The notes below the pieces were generated by a model, which saw only the letters and a program-made list of their open reading frames with translations, had not been told where the DNA came from and did not search any database. A stretch of 37,907 nucleotides of DNA from Chitinophaga pinensis (GTDB lineage: Bacteria > Bacteroidota > Bacteroidia > Flavobacteriales_D > Crocinitomicaceae): assembly GCA_945883825.1 (NCBI GenBank), contig CAMCYF010000023.1, positions 1-37,907 of the forward strand. Direction: 5' to 3'. A program made the position numbers and the translations under genes. Of this stretch, positions 13,057-20,717 are shown one piece after another. Within the stretch, counting starts at the first letter, position 1, and each line of letters starts with the position of its first letter.

Positions 13057-15126
13057 ATGAAAAATTTATTTCTATCCATCTGTCTTTTTTCGTTGGGACA
13101 AGTCAATGCTCAATGTGTTAAGCTTTATGTAAAAGAACATTTAAGTGGTTCTCCTATATGCAAATTGATGCAGGGAGATTACATTGAAATTTGTGAAGAT
13201 GACAAAGAAGTTAATGGCTGTCCTTACAATTTCTATATTTATGATAAAGGCTTTGCATCAGGTAGTCTTACCTATGAGTTATCTCTAGATAGAGGTTGGT
13301 CTACTCACTATATGTCCTTATTTGTTAATCCATCAACGAAAAGATTCGGGTTTATTCAACAAGGCCAGACTGCAATTTATTCATATAACACTGAAGCAGA
13401 AATGACTACAATAAGGGCTCGTCAAAAAGAACAAGAAAATATAGCAAATCAAAAACTTGTTGAGCAGGCAAAGATTGAAGATAAGCAAACTAAAATTTCA
13501 ATTAATAATGCCCTAGATGGTAAAGAATACTTTAAGGCCTTGCAATTATTTTCGAATTTGTATTTTAAAGATAATGAGCTTTTAAACAAGATAAATGTTG
13601 GATGGCTGCCTGAAAAAGAGCGTTTGGATTTGATTTATCGTACTTATATCGAACAATTTATTCAATTGAAAAAAGAATACCACAGTGCTTCTATTACAGA
13701 CTTTTTATTAAAATACCAGAATAACATTAAAACTAAAGAAATTACTATTAATGGTAAAGAAGCATATCTAAAAAGAATTGCTAGCACTATTGATCCGAGC
13801 TTTAAAATCTATAGAGAGAAGACTTTGAGCGAAGATGGGTATTTATATTTAAAACGTAATAACAAACATTTAATTGCGCCTGTTGGTATTGATGGGAACT
13901 ACCTTTATGCGGGGAGGAGATATAATAATAAGAAAGTCAACAGCTTGAATATAGAAATAATGTACGATACTAGTGCCAATATGCATGTGCCTATGCTTGT
14001 ATTTAAAAATAATGAAAAGTTGATAGCACGCTGTCCAATTATAAATACAAACACCTTCCAAATAAAATATTTTTCAATGCCATTCCCGTCGGAAATTAAT
14101 AAAATTTATCAGAAAATCATTAATGATTCAGGTAGAAAAATACTAGAATCAATGTATTCCGAGAAGATTCTCAACCTAGATTCCTACGAGAGTATTTTAT
14201 ATAGTGGTTTGATCGAAATGGAATATCCAGGAGATGGTAAAAGAAATGATAAGTATGAGTCGTTGAAAAGCGAATTTGAAATTTTCCGTAAAGATGTTGA
14301 AAAACTCACAAAAGACAAACGCAAATTGGTTACCACAAATTTTTATAATCCTAGTATTCTTTATTTGGTGAAAAAAATGTACCCCAATGCAGATTCACTT
14401 GTTTTCGCTTTTGGAGATTATAAAGAATCTTTGGGCAAACTTGGCTTACACATAAATTATGCCACGTATGATGAAGCTTCCGCTGTTAGAGGTGGTAGTT
14501 TTGTTCCTCTTACTAAGGGAGTGGTTGAATTGAAAAATGATAAATTCATCATCTACGATAAATCTGGAAATTATGCAGAAGTTAGTGCAAATTTAATTTT
14601 AACAGAGAGTAAAGTCTCATTAACCAATTTATTAGTAGATAGTTTATCTTTGGATTCTACTTTTTTTCGCTATGATCGCGGAGCAGAATGGGGAGTTGCT
14701 GCTGTTGGATACATAGGCCAGTATCCAATAAGTTTTAAACAATTAGAACTACGATATAACAATCCAATTGCTTATAGATTCAATGAAAATTTAAGTATTC
14801 AAATTTTACCCACGTATTGGCTTAATGATATATATTTCCCTAGCAACAGAAAACCAATCGTTGATCCTATTTATAACTTAGAATTTGATTTTAATAGGGC
14901 TGCTGCAGATGCTGCAGATGAAAAAGAGACTATGATCAATAATTTAAATCCATTAAAAAACATGTATGATACTCCTTCTGATGGATTTGCAAGAAAATAC
15001 TTTAATGAAATGACAAAATATTTTCAATATAAAAAAGAGATGAACTCCAAAGAGGCAACGAAATCTCTATTAAAGGCTAATCAATATTTAGAATCTTTTA
15101 AACAGATTTATTTAAATTCTAAGTAA
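13057..15126 (+). CDS. Large secreted protein of unknown function (island 2 cargo)
   Basis: The 689-residue protein starts with a clear signal peptide (MKNLFLSICLFSLGQVNAQ). The exported N-terminal part has six cysteines in the first ~50 residues (CVKLY, SPICKL, IEICEDD, NGCPYN). A charged helical segment at about 128-165 is coiled-coil-like. The remainder is mixed alpha/beta and matches no domain I know. No T9SS C-terminal sorting domain is present, so it probably stays in the periplasm or outer membrane. It lies 25 bases after the GIY-YIG-like gene, presumably in the same transcript. A periplasmic cargo protein paired with a nuclease-like cytoplasmic protein is unusual. Confidence 0.8.
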   Translation: MKNLFLSICLFSLGQVNAQCVKLYVKEHLSGSPICKLMQGDYIEICEDDKEVNGCPYNFYIYDKGFASGSLTYELSLDRGWSTHYMSLFVNPSTKRFGFIQQGQTAIYSYNTEAEMTTIRARQKEQENIANQKLVEQAKIEDKQTKISINNALDGKEYFKALQLFSNLYFKDNELLNKINVGWLPEKERLDLIYRTYIEQFIQLKKEYHSASITDFLLKYQNNIKTKEITINGKEAYLKRIASTIDPSFKIYREKTLSEDGYLYLKRNNKHLIAPVGIDGNYLYAGRRYNNKKVNSLNIEIMYDTSANMHVPMLVFKNNEKLIARCPIINTNTFQIKYFSMPFPSEINKIYQKIINDSGRKILESMYSEKILNLDSYESILYSGLIEMEYPGDGKRNDKYESLKSEFEIFRKDVEKLTKDKRKLVTTNFYNPSILYLVKKMYPNADSLVFAFGDYKESLGKLGLHINYATYDEASAVRGGSFVPLTKGVVELKNDKFIIYDKSGNYAEVSANLILTESKVSLTNLLVDSLSLDSTFFRYDRGAEWGVAAVGYIGQYPISFKQLELRYNNPIAYRFNENLSIQILPTYWLNDIYFPSNRKPIVDPIYNLEFDFNRAAADAADEKETMINNLNPLKNMYDTPSDGFARKYFNEMTKYFQYKKEMNSKEATKSLLKANQYLESFKQIYLNSK

Positions 15127-15541
15127 GAACGTTGTAAGTACGACTGTACAAAACCTTCTATCAATTGATGTATGAAAAAATTATAAAATTTAATTTTAAA
15201 ACTTCGGGTCTAATGAAATCCGCTCACCAGCAAAGAACCTAAATTTTAAAAATTAAGGGTTGTAATGAGTTGAAAAAGCATGAATGTACTTCAGATAATT
15301 CTATCAATATGAAGTTTTTTTGGGCAGAAGAATACAAAAATTCAAAACGAATTAATGAAAAAAATATTTTGTGGAGGAGCAGAAGTTTCAGGCAATAATG
15401 GCTAGTACATTTGCTTCTATTCCACAAGAACCACTTTGCCCATAACAAATTTTGAGGGAAAATAATAAAATGATAATAGTTAATAAGCGCAACATTTTTT
15501 TATTTCGTTAGATTAAAGCAGTTTACGTTCATTAAAGTTAA
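15127..15541. other. 415-bp stretch without a recognised gene (E1-proximal end of island 2)
   Basis: AT-rich DNA between the secreted-protein gene and the E1 3' end. A 69-codon minus frame (15239-15448) has unlikely composition. On the plus strand, a ~50-codon open stretch (about 15249-15400) containing MKFFWAEEYKNSKRINEKN ends at a stop and is not convincing. It could hold a degraded gene, a small RNA or sites used in integration. Confidence 0.5.
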
Positions 15542-15805
15542 TCAATAAATTAAAAGTTGTTGTATTATCTTTTTTACTTTTTCGGCATTTGGCAGTAATT
15601 CCGCCTCCAAACTTGAATTTAATGGTATCGCAGGAGTATCAACAGATCCTACAATTTGAATTGGTGCATCCAAGAAATTAAAATTATCTCTTTGTAACCT
15701 TCCAGCTAATCCCAAAGCGAAAGAACATTCAATCGATTCTTCAGTAACAATTAATATTTTTCCGTGTGCTTGACACAAAGTATTCATTGCCTCGTGATCT
15801 AAGGG
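15542..15805 (-). repeat. Direct repeat, gene-completing copy of the E1 3' end
   Basis: The last 88 codons (including the stop) of the E1 gene match 11529-11792, with an identical 12-base block at the inner edge (15794-15805). This copy is joined in frame to the rest of E1. If island 2 entered as proposed, it came with the element and the E1 protein is now a chimera. Confidence 0.88.
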
Positions 15806-17623
15806 ATTAATACTTCGTAAATCCAAAATCTCCACTTTACCAGCAAACTCCAAAGAAGCTTCAACTGCCCAATAAACTCCTCGTCCATAAGTTATTACAC
15901 CACAGGACGTGCCATTTGAGATATTTTCCTTTGTTGCTTCTTGAACGATTCTTGCTTTACCAATAGGAATCACATAATCATCACTTGGTTCAATCGACAT
16001 GGCTCCTTCAGCTCCAGCAATTTTTGACCAATACAAACCTTTGTGTTCTAAAATTACAACTGGATTTGGATCGTAAAAAGCAGCTTTTAACAAGCCTTTT
16101 AAATCTGCGCCTGTTGAAGGATAAACTACTTTAATTCCACGAATATTGCATAAAATAGATTCTACACTAGAAGAATGATAAGGTCCACCAGAACCGTAAG
16201 CACCAATTGGAACACGAATTACGCAGCTCACAGGCCATTTTCCATTTGAGAGGTAATAAGACCTTGAAACCTCCGTAAATAATTGATTTAATCCTGGCCA
16301 AATATAATCAGCAAATTGAACTTCAACAATCGGTTTTAATCCAACTGCAGACATTCCAACTGTTGAACCAATAATAAATGCTTCTTGAATGGGTGTATTA
16401 AAAACGCGCAATTCACCAAATGTTTGCCCTAAAGTTGCAGCTTCCCGAAAAACTCCTCCTAAGCGCCCACCAACATCTTGTCCATATAATAAAGCTTCAG
16501 GATGTTTCTCTAATATTTCTCGCATGGCAAACAAGGCAGAATCAACCATTACAGTTTTTTTCTTTCCTTTTGGTTCACGTACGCCACTTTCTTCCAAAAT
16601 TAATGTTGGAGCAAAAATATAATCTGTTACACTTTCAGGACTTGGATCCTCAGAAATAAGCGCTTTTTCGTATTCTGAATCTACTAATTTTCTTGTCGCA
16701 GCTTCAAGATTTATAAATTCAGCTAAACTAAAACCTCTTTTTTCCAGTTCTAATTTTAGTTTTGGATAGGGATCATTCTTTGCAGCTTCATCTAAATCAT
16801 CGCGATACCATTCTTTTCTGACACCAGATGTATGATGCCCTAATAAAGGAACTTTTGCATGAATAATGAATGGCCGCCTTTCATTTCTAACGATTTCAAA
16901 CACTTCTTGAATGGTAGAATAAGACTCAATAAAGTCACTTCCATCTATCGTTCTAACTTCAAGTCCCTTAAATCCTTTTGCATATTCCGAAATATCTTGC
17001 GCTCTAGTTTCTTTGGCGTTTGCTGATATATCCCAGCCATTGTCTTGTACGAGAAAAACAATCGGAAATTGTTTCAAAGTTGCCATTTGAAATGCTTCAG
17101 AAACTTCTCCTTCAGTGCATGCAGCATCTCCTAAAGAACATACTACTATTGGTGCTTCTCCTATTTCAGGTTTTGTTAATCCTGTATTTTCTTGGTACTG
17201 AATTCCCATTGCAATTCCAGTAGTAGGAATTGCTTGCATTCCAGTAGCAGAAGATTGATGAATGATTTTTGGCATGTCATCACGGTTCAATGAGGGATGA
17301 CAATAGTAGGTGCGACCACCAGAAAACGGATCTTCCTTTTTTGCGAAAACCTGCAACATTAGTTCGTATGGTGAAATACCAATTCCCAAGAGAATACTAT
17401 CATCTCTGTAATAAGGAGAGACCCAATCTTGACATTTAAGTTGCAGTCCTAGTGCTATTTGAATTGCTTCATGCCCTCGAGAAGTGGCATGAACGTATTT
17501 TGAAGTAAGCTCTTTATTTTCCTCGTATTTTTCTGCTAAAAATTTTGCAGTACTCATCAATCGAAATGCCTTGATTAAGGTTTCTTTCTCTATAGATTTT
17601 GATGTAATTATTGTTTCTCCCAT
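15542..17623 (-). CDS. Fused E1 alpha/beta 2-oxoacid dehydrogenase (branched-chain type)
   Basis: The 693-residue protein fuses the two subunits of a thiamine-diphosphate E1 decarboxylase, as is common in Bacteroidota. The alpha part (about 1-330) has the cofactor motif GDAACTEGEVSEAFQMA...QDNGW. The beta part (about 355-693) has LLYGQDVGGRLGGVFREA, a pyrimidine-binding region and a C-terminal transketolase domain with LRSINPLDHE. It probably oxidatively decarboxylates branched-chain 2-oxoacids with E2 and E3 partners encoded elsewhere; the exact substrate is uncertain. A 54-residue membrane protein gene precedes it by 18 bases. The C-terminal ~87 residues probably arrived with island 2. Confidence 0.92.
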   Translation of the reverse strand: MGETIITSKSIEKETLIKAFRLMSTAKFLAEKYEENKELTSKYVHATSRGHEAIQIALGLQLKCQDWVSPYYRDDSILLGIGISPYELMLQVFAKKEDPFSGGRTYYCHPSLNRDDMPKIIHQSSATGMQAIPTTGIAMGIQYQENTGLTKPEIGEAPIVVCSLGDAACTEGEVSEAFQMATLKQFPIVFLVQDNGWDISANAKETRAQDISEYAKGFKGLEVRTIDGSDFIESYSTIQEVFEIVRNERRPFIIHAKVPLLGHHTSGVRKEWYRDDLDEAAKNDPYPKLKLELEKRGFSLAEFINLEAATRKLVDSEYEKALISEDPSPESVTDYIFAPTLILEESGVREPKGKKKTVMVDSALFAMREILEKHPEALLYGQDVGGRLGGVFREAATLGQTFGELRVFNTPIQEAFIIGSTVGMSAVGLKPIVEVQFADYIWPGLNQLFTEVSRSYYLSNGKWPVSCVIRVPIGAYGSGGPYHSSSVESILCNIRGIKVVYPSTGADLKGLLKAAFYDPNPVVILEHKGLYWSKIAGAEGAMSIEPSDDYVIPIGKARIVQEATKENISNGTSCGVITYGRGVYWAVEASLEFAGKVEILDLRSINPLDHEAMNTLCQAHGKILIVTEESIECSFALGLAGRLQRDNFNFLDAPIQIVGSVDTPAIPLNSSLEAELLPNAEKVKKIIQQLLIY

Positions 17624-17641
17624 AATCTTTTTACAAGTATT

Positions 17642-17806
17642 CTAAAATAAAAATACAAAGAATAGAACGAACCATAGCAATGAAAAAAAAGCAGTGATTT
17701 TTAAAATCGCTAATTGTTTCGTAAAATCTTTCTTTGCAATGAATCCGTAGATTAAGTAAATTAGAACAATAAGGATAAAAATAAGTGGTAAATATATTCG
17801 ATACAT
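17642..17806 (-). CDS. 54-residue membrane protein upstream of the E1 gene
   Basis: This short frame begins ATG TAT CGA (MYRIYLPLIF...) and encodes two hydrophobic segments (about residues 4-21 and 36-54) separated by a polar KKDFTKQ loop. A consensus -7 element (TAACTTTG, minus strand, 17821-17828) lies 14 bases upstream. The stop is 18 bases before the E1 start, so the two are likely co-transcribed. I recognise no family. The promoter, the two-helix pattern and the snug fit support it as a real gene. Confidence 0.65.
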   Translation of the reverse strand: MYRIYLPLIFILIVLIYLIYGFIAKKDFTKQLAILKITAFFSLLWFVLFFVFLF

Positions 17807-17820
17807 ACGATTAATTTTAG

Positions 17821-17828
17821 CAAAGTTA
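17821..17828 (-). promoter_or_regulatory. -7 element of the small membrane protein and E1 operon
   Basis: Minus-strand TAACTTTG matches TAnnTTTG exactly, 14 bases before the small ORF start. A -33 element is not obvious. Confidence 0.5.
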
Positions 17829-17908
17829 TGTTTATTTCTTGCTATATCTTAATTTACGCATTACATTTATTCTTTAAATAATTTAATTTTTCAAGACTCA
17901 AAAAATAA

Positions 17909-19150
17909 ATGAAATTAAAGTTCATCATCTTATTTCTTACAATTACAAATCTTGTGTTTTCTCAAAAAATAAAGAATATTACTTTAGGAAACTGGCATGC
18001 TGAATTAGCATTAAATGATAGATTATTTTTACCCTTTAACCTAGCATTTTCTAAAGTAAAAAAGTTTGAAATTGCTGTAATCAATGCTGCCGAAGAAATA
18101 CAGCTGACAAAAATTTGTTATAAATCAGATTCAATCCATGCTTATTTCCCAGAAATGGATGGGAAATTGGTGTTTAAAGTAGATGAATTTGGAAAATATT
18201 TAAGGGGATATTGGTTAGATAATAGAAAACACAAAAATATTAAAATTCCCTTGAGCGCTTATTTTTCAAATGACCCACGATTTTCAATTCCAGCTTCTAA
18301 TTTTATAACTCAGCCATTTGTAATCGATGGAAGATGGGAAGTTAAGTTTAGTCTTAATCAAAAAGATGAAAGTAATGCTCTTGGGATTTTTAAATCAAAT
18401 GGAAATAGTATAAGTGGGACTTTTCAAACAGAAACTGGAGATTATCGTTTTTTAGAAGGAAATATTAGTGGGGGAAACTTTGCGCTTTCGTCTTTTGATG
18501 GAGCCCACGCATATGTTTTTACAGGAGAAATTAAGGGAGATAGTATTAATGGTGTTTTTTACAGTGGTTCAAAATACAGAACAACTTGGACTGCTTTACG
18601 AAATGAAAATGCAAGTTTGCAGAATCCAGATTCATTAAGTTATTTGATTTCCAAAAATAAACCTTTTGTCTTTAACCATGCAAAACAACTAAATGGTAAG
18701 CCTTTTTTATTTTCAAGTGCTAACTACCAAAATAAAGTTGTAATTATTCAGATTATGGGGACTTGGTGCCCGAATTGCCTAGATGAAACAAAAGTCTTAA
18801 AAGAGTTATATAATGATTTACATCGCTATGGTTTAGAAATAATAAGTGTTTGTTATGAGGCTGATTTAGAACAAAAAAAACAGCTTAAAAAACTAAAGGA
18901 CTTTAAAAAACGCTCAAAAATTCCATACACAATTCTCTATGGTGGACTTGCAAGTAAAGAGCTTGCTTCATCTGATTTTGGAATGCTAAATCAAGTAATG
19001 AGTTTTCCAACTTCTATTTTTATTGACAAAGATGGAAATGTTTGGGGAATCCACACCGGATTTAACGGGCCAGCTACAGGAGAGGCATACACGAATTTCA
19101 AAAATAAAATCCGCTATGAAATTGAAATAAAATTGGATTTATTACGATAA
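17909..19150 (+). CDS. TlpA-family thioredoxin-like protein, exported
   Basis: The 413-residue protein has a signal peptide (about 1-18, ending VFSQ). A beta-rich N-terminal region (20-240) carries repeats of the kind found before TlpA domains in Bacteroidota. The C-terminal thioredoxin fold (about 255-400) has the active site GTWCPNC and the cis-Pro loop near MSFPTSIFID. It probably acts in the periplasm as a thiol-disulfide reductase or oxidase. It stands alone: E1 is divergent upstream, and the next gene is convergent 18 bases downstream. Confidence 0.9.
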   Translation: MKLKFIILFLTITNLVFSQKIKNITLGNWHAELALNDRLFLPFNLAFSKVKKFEIAVINAAEEIQLTKICYKSDSIHAYFPEMDGKLVFKVDEFGKYLRGYWLDNRKHKNIKIPLSAYFSNDPRFSIPASNFITQPFVIDGRWEVKFSLNQKDESNALGIFKSNGNSISGTFQTETGDYRFLEGNISGGNFALSSFDGAHAYVFTGEIKGDSINGVFYSGSKYRTTWTALRNENASLQNPDSLSYLISKNKPFVFNHAKQLNGKPFLFSSANYQNKVVIIQIMGTWCPNCLDETKVLKELYNDLHRYGLEIISVCYEADLEQKKQLKKLKDFKKRSKIPYTILYGGLASKELASSDFGMLNQVMSFPTSIFIDKDGNVWGIHTGFNGPATGEAYTNFKNKIRYEIEIKLDLLR

Positions 19151-19168
19151 CTAATTCTCTATAACTTT

Positions 19169-20266
19169 TCAATTATTTGTTTTTAAAAGTTTTTCAACTC
19201 TCTCACAAATCTTATTGTAATCAAATTCATTAGCAAAATTTACTAATTCCTTTTCACTAAATTTATGATTTGATGACAGTACATTATTTAATTTTTCAGC
19301 TAGATCTTGTGGATTTTTAGGCTCAAATAAAATGCCTAATTTACCTTCATTTAATAATGATTTTGTGCCGCCTTTGTTGCTGCCAATAACTGGTGTTCCG
19401 CAAGCCATTGATTCCAAAGTAACCATTCCAAAAGTTTCAGAATATGAAGCCATTAAGGTCCAATCTATCGCATTAAATACAACAGCGGGTGATTGAGTAA
19501 AATTTAAGAATTGTACCTTATTCTCTAATTTTTGCTTTCTAATATAGTGCTTGAGTTCATTTAAATAGTTGCTTTTTTGGTCCAGTGTTTCTTCACCAAC
19601 TAGTAATAAAAGAAAATCAGTTGTTACATATCTCATTGCTTCAAGTGCCAACATTTGACCTTTTTTAGATTCAAATCGACCGATTAAACCTATAATTTTT
19701 CGTTCATTTGGAAGCCCCAACTTTTCTCTTGCTTCAACCTTATTAGTTGGTTTAAATTCTTTTAAATCAATTCCTGATGGAATAATAAGTATTTTTTTTT
19801 CTGGAAAATTTGAATTAATTAGAACCTGCTCTTTTAAATAGACTAAGGGGCAAATCCAAGAATTAAAAAAAGAATAGCGCCATGTTCGAAAAAAATGACG
19901 CTTATTTTTTTCAAATGCCATTTCCATGAAATAATGGGTTTTTATTCTTCCGCGAGATAAAAAACGAATACTTGCTGCGATGCTCATGTCAAATGTGGCC
20001 CGGAAGAATAAATGCTCAATCTTTAATGCTTTTAATGCATTAAGTAGCACAAATGCGTTAAAGAAATCATAATGATGCCGGTGTTGTTTAATAATTAAAA
20101 TCGACAAGTTTTTTAATATGGCAGCATTGTAAACCGGAGAATCTTTAACACAAAAAACAACAACTGTATGACCGCGATCTCTCATCCATTCTGCATTTCG
20201 AATCTGATTCATTTCTAAACCACCCCAAGCCTTAGTTCCACACAAATAAGCAATTTTATGTATCAT
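19169..20266 (-). CDS. GT4-family glycosyltransferase
   Basis: The 365-residue protein is a two-domain GT-B enzyme. The N-terminal domain has the acceptor-side GTKAWGGLEMNQIRNAEWM motif. The C-terminal domain has IGLIGRFESKKGQ and the nucleotide-sugar binding signature SETFGMVTLESMACGTPVIG, followed by SNKGGT. These are typical of GT4 enzymes building LPS, capsule or glycolipids. The sugar and acceptor cannot be read from sequence. No membrane segment is evident. It is an isolated gene facing the TlpA-like gene and divergent from a small membrane protein gene. Confidence 0.9.
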   Translation of the reverse strand: MIHKIAYLCGTKAWGGLEMNQIRNAEWMRDRGHTVVVFCVKDSPVYNAAILKNLSILIIKQHRHHYDFFNAFVLLNALKALKIEHLFFRATFDMSIAASIRFLSRGRIKTHYFMEMAFEKNKRHFFRTWRYSFFNSWICPLVYLKEQVLINSNFPEKKILIIPSGIDLKEFKPTNKVEAREKLGLPNERKIIGLIGRFESKKGQMLALEAMRYVTTDFLLLLVGEETLDQKSNYLNELKHYIRKQKLENKVQFLNFTQSPAVVFNAIDWTLMASYSETFGMVTLESMACGTPVIGSNKGGTKSLLNEGKLGILFEPKNPQDLAEKLNNVLSSNHKFSEKELVNFANEFDYNKICERVEKLLKTNN

Positions 20267-20316
20267 TTATTTTACTGATTTCTAGTGCGAAGTTGCCAAA
20301 ATTTGTTGAATTAGCG

Positions 20317-20324
20317 TAATTTTG
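20317..20324 (+). promoter_or_regulatory. -7 element before the 108-residue membrane protein gene
   Basis: TAATTTTG matches TAnnTTTG and ends four bases before the first of two adjacent ATG codons, the same distance as at yidD. This suggests a leaderless transcript. Confidence 0.45.
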
Positions 20325-20328
20325 TTTA

Positions 20329-20655
20329 ATGATGCAATCCTTATTTAAAAAACCCTTATTTGTTTTTTGTCTTGCTGTTATTTTTATTGCTATTCCGTTA
20401 TTTATTTTTCCAATAAATCTTTTTGATGGAGAAATTATCATGAAAAACGGGCTTTCTGAAACCAAAATGGAGGCTCCTTTAAGTTTATCCTATTTTATTG
20501 GTTTTGGATATAATTCTCAAGATATGGAAGGCATAAAAGATTTTTATTTACTTCCAAAAGGTTATTTGCTTGCATTTTGCCTCATTTTTGGCTTTCCAGC
20601 TATACTAAGTTATCGAATTTATTTAGCTCAAAAGAAGAAGAAGGCCGGGATTTAA
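20329..20655 (+). CDS. Small membrane protein of unknown function
   Basis: The 108-residue protein has two hydrophobic segments (about 8-27 and 80-98). The polar region between them, probably periplasmic, includes the stretch LSLSYFIGFGYNSQDMEGIK. The C-terminal tail is strongly basic (AQKKKKAGI). Start choice is between ATG codons at 20329 and 20332. I recognise no family. It stands between the divergent GT4 gene and aspS, with 62 bases to the latter, which has its own promoter element. Confidence 0.75.
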   Translation: MMQSLFKKPLFVFCLAVIFIAIPLFIFPINLFDGEIIMKNGLSETKMEAPLSLSYFIGFGYNSQDMEGIKDFYLLPKGYLLAFCLIFGFPAILSYRIYLAQKKKKAGI

Positions 20656-20691
20656 TTTACTTTTTAATTATTTCTCAAGCTTATAGTTTAT

Positions 20692-20699
20692 TATTTTTG
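20692..20699 (+). promoter_or_regulatory. -7 element of aspS
   Basis: TATTTTTG matches TAnnTTTG, 18 bases before the aspS ATG. The -33 region is poor. Confidence 0.4.
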
Positions 20700-20717
20700 C
20701 AAACTAAAATGTAAAGT

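Larger units (their letters stand above)
11529..15805. mobile_element. Island 2: ~4 kb insertion in the 3' part of the E1 dehydrogenase gene
   Basis: The island lies between two ~264-bp direct repeats of the E1 3' end (11529-11792 displaced, 15542-15805 now completing the gene). The element body with its own copy of the gene end runs from about 11793 to 15805. It carries an HTH gene, a divergent GIY-YIG-like gene, a gene for a large secreted protein and about 415 bases of apparently non-coding DNA. I see no integrase or transposase. Architecture matches island 1: target 3' end copy, cargo, then an HTH gene reading towards the displaced gene end. The two copies are diverged, which argues against a simple local duplication. 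Confidence 0.82.

Noticed and set aside
15239..15448. 69-codon minus-strand frame in the island 2 gap
   Set aside because: Composition (Trp, Cys, Leu, Phe rich, no domain) looks like chance, and no promoter or partner gene supports it.
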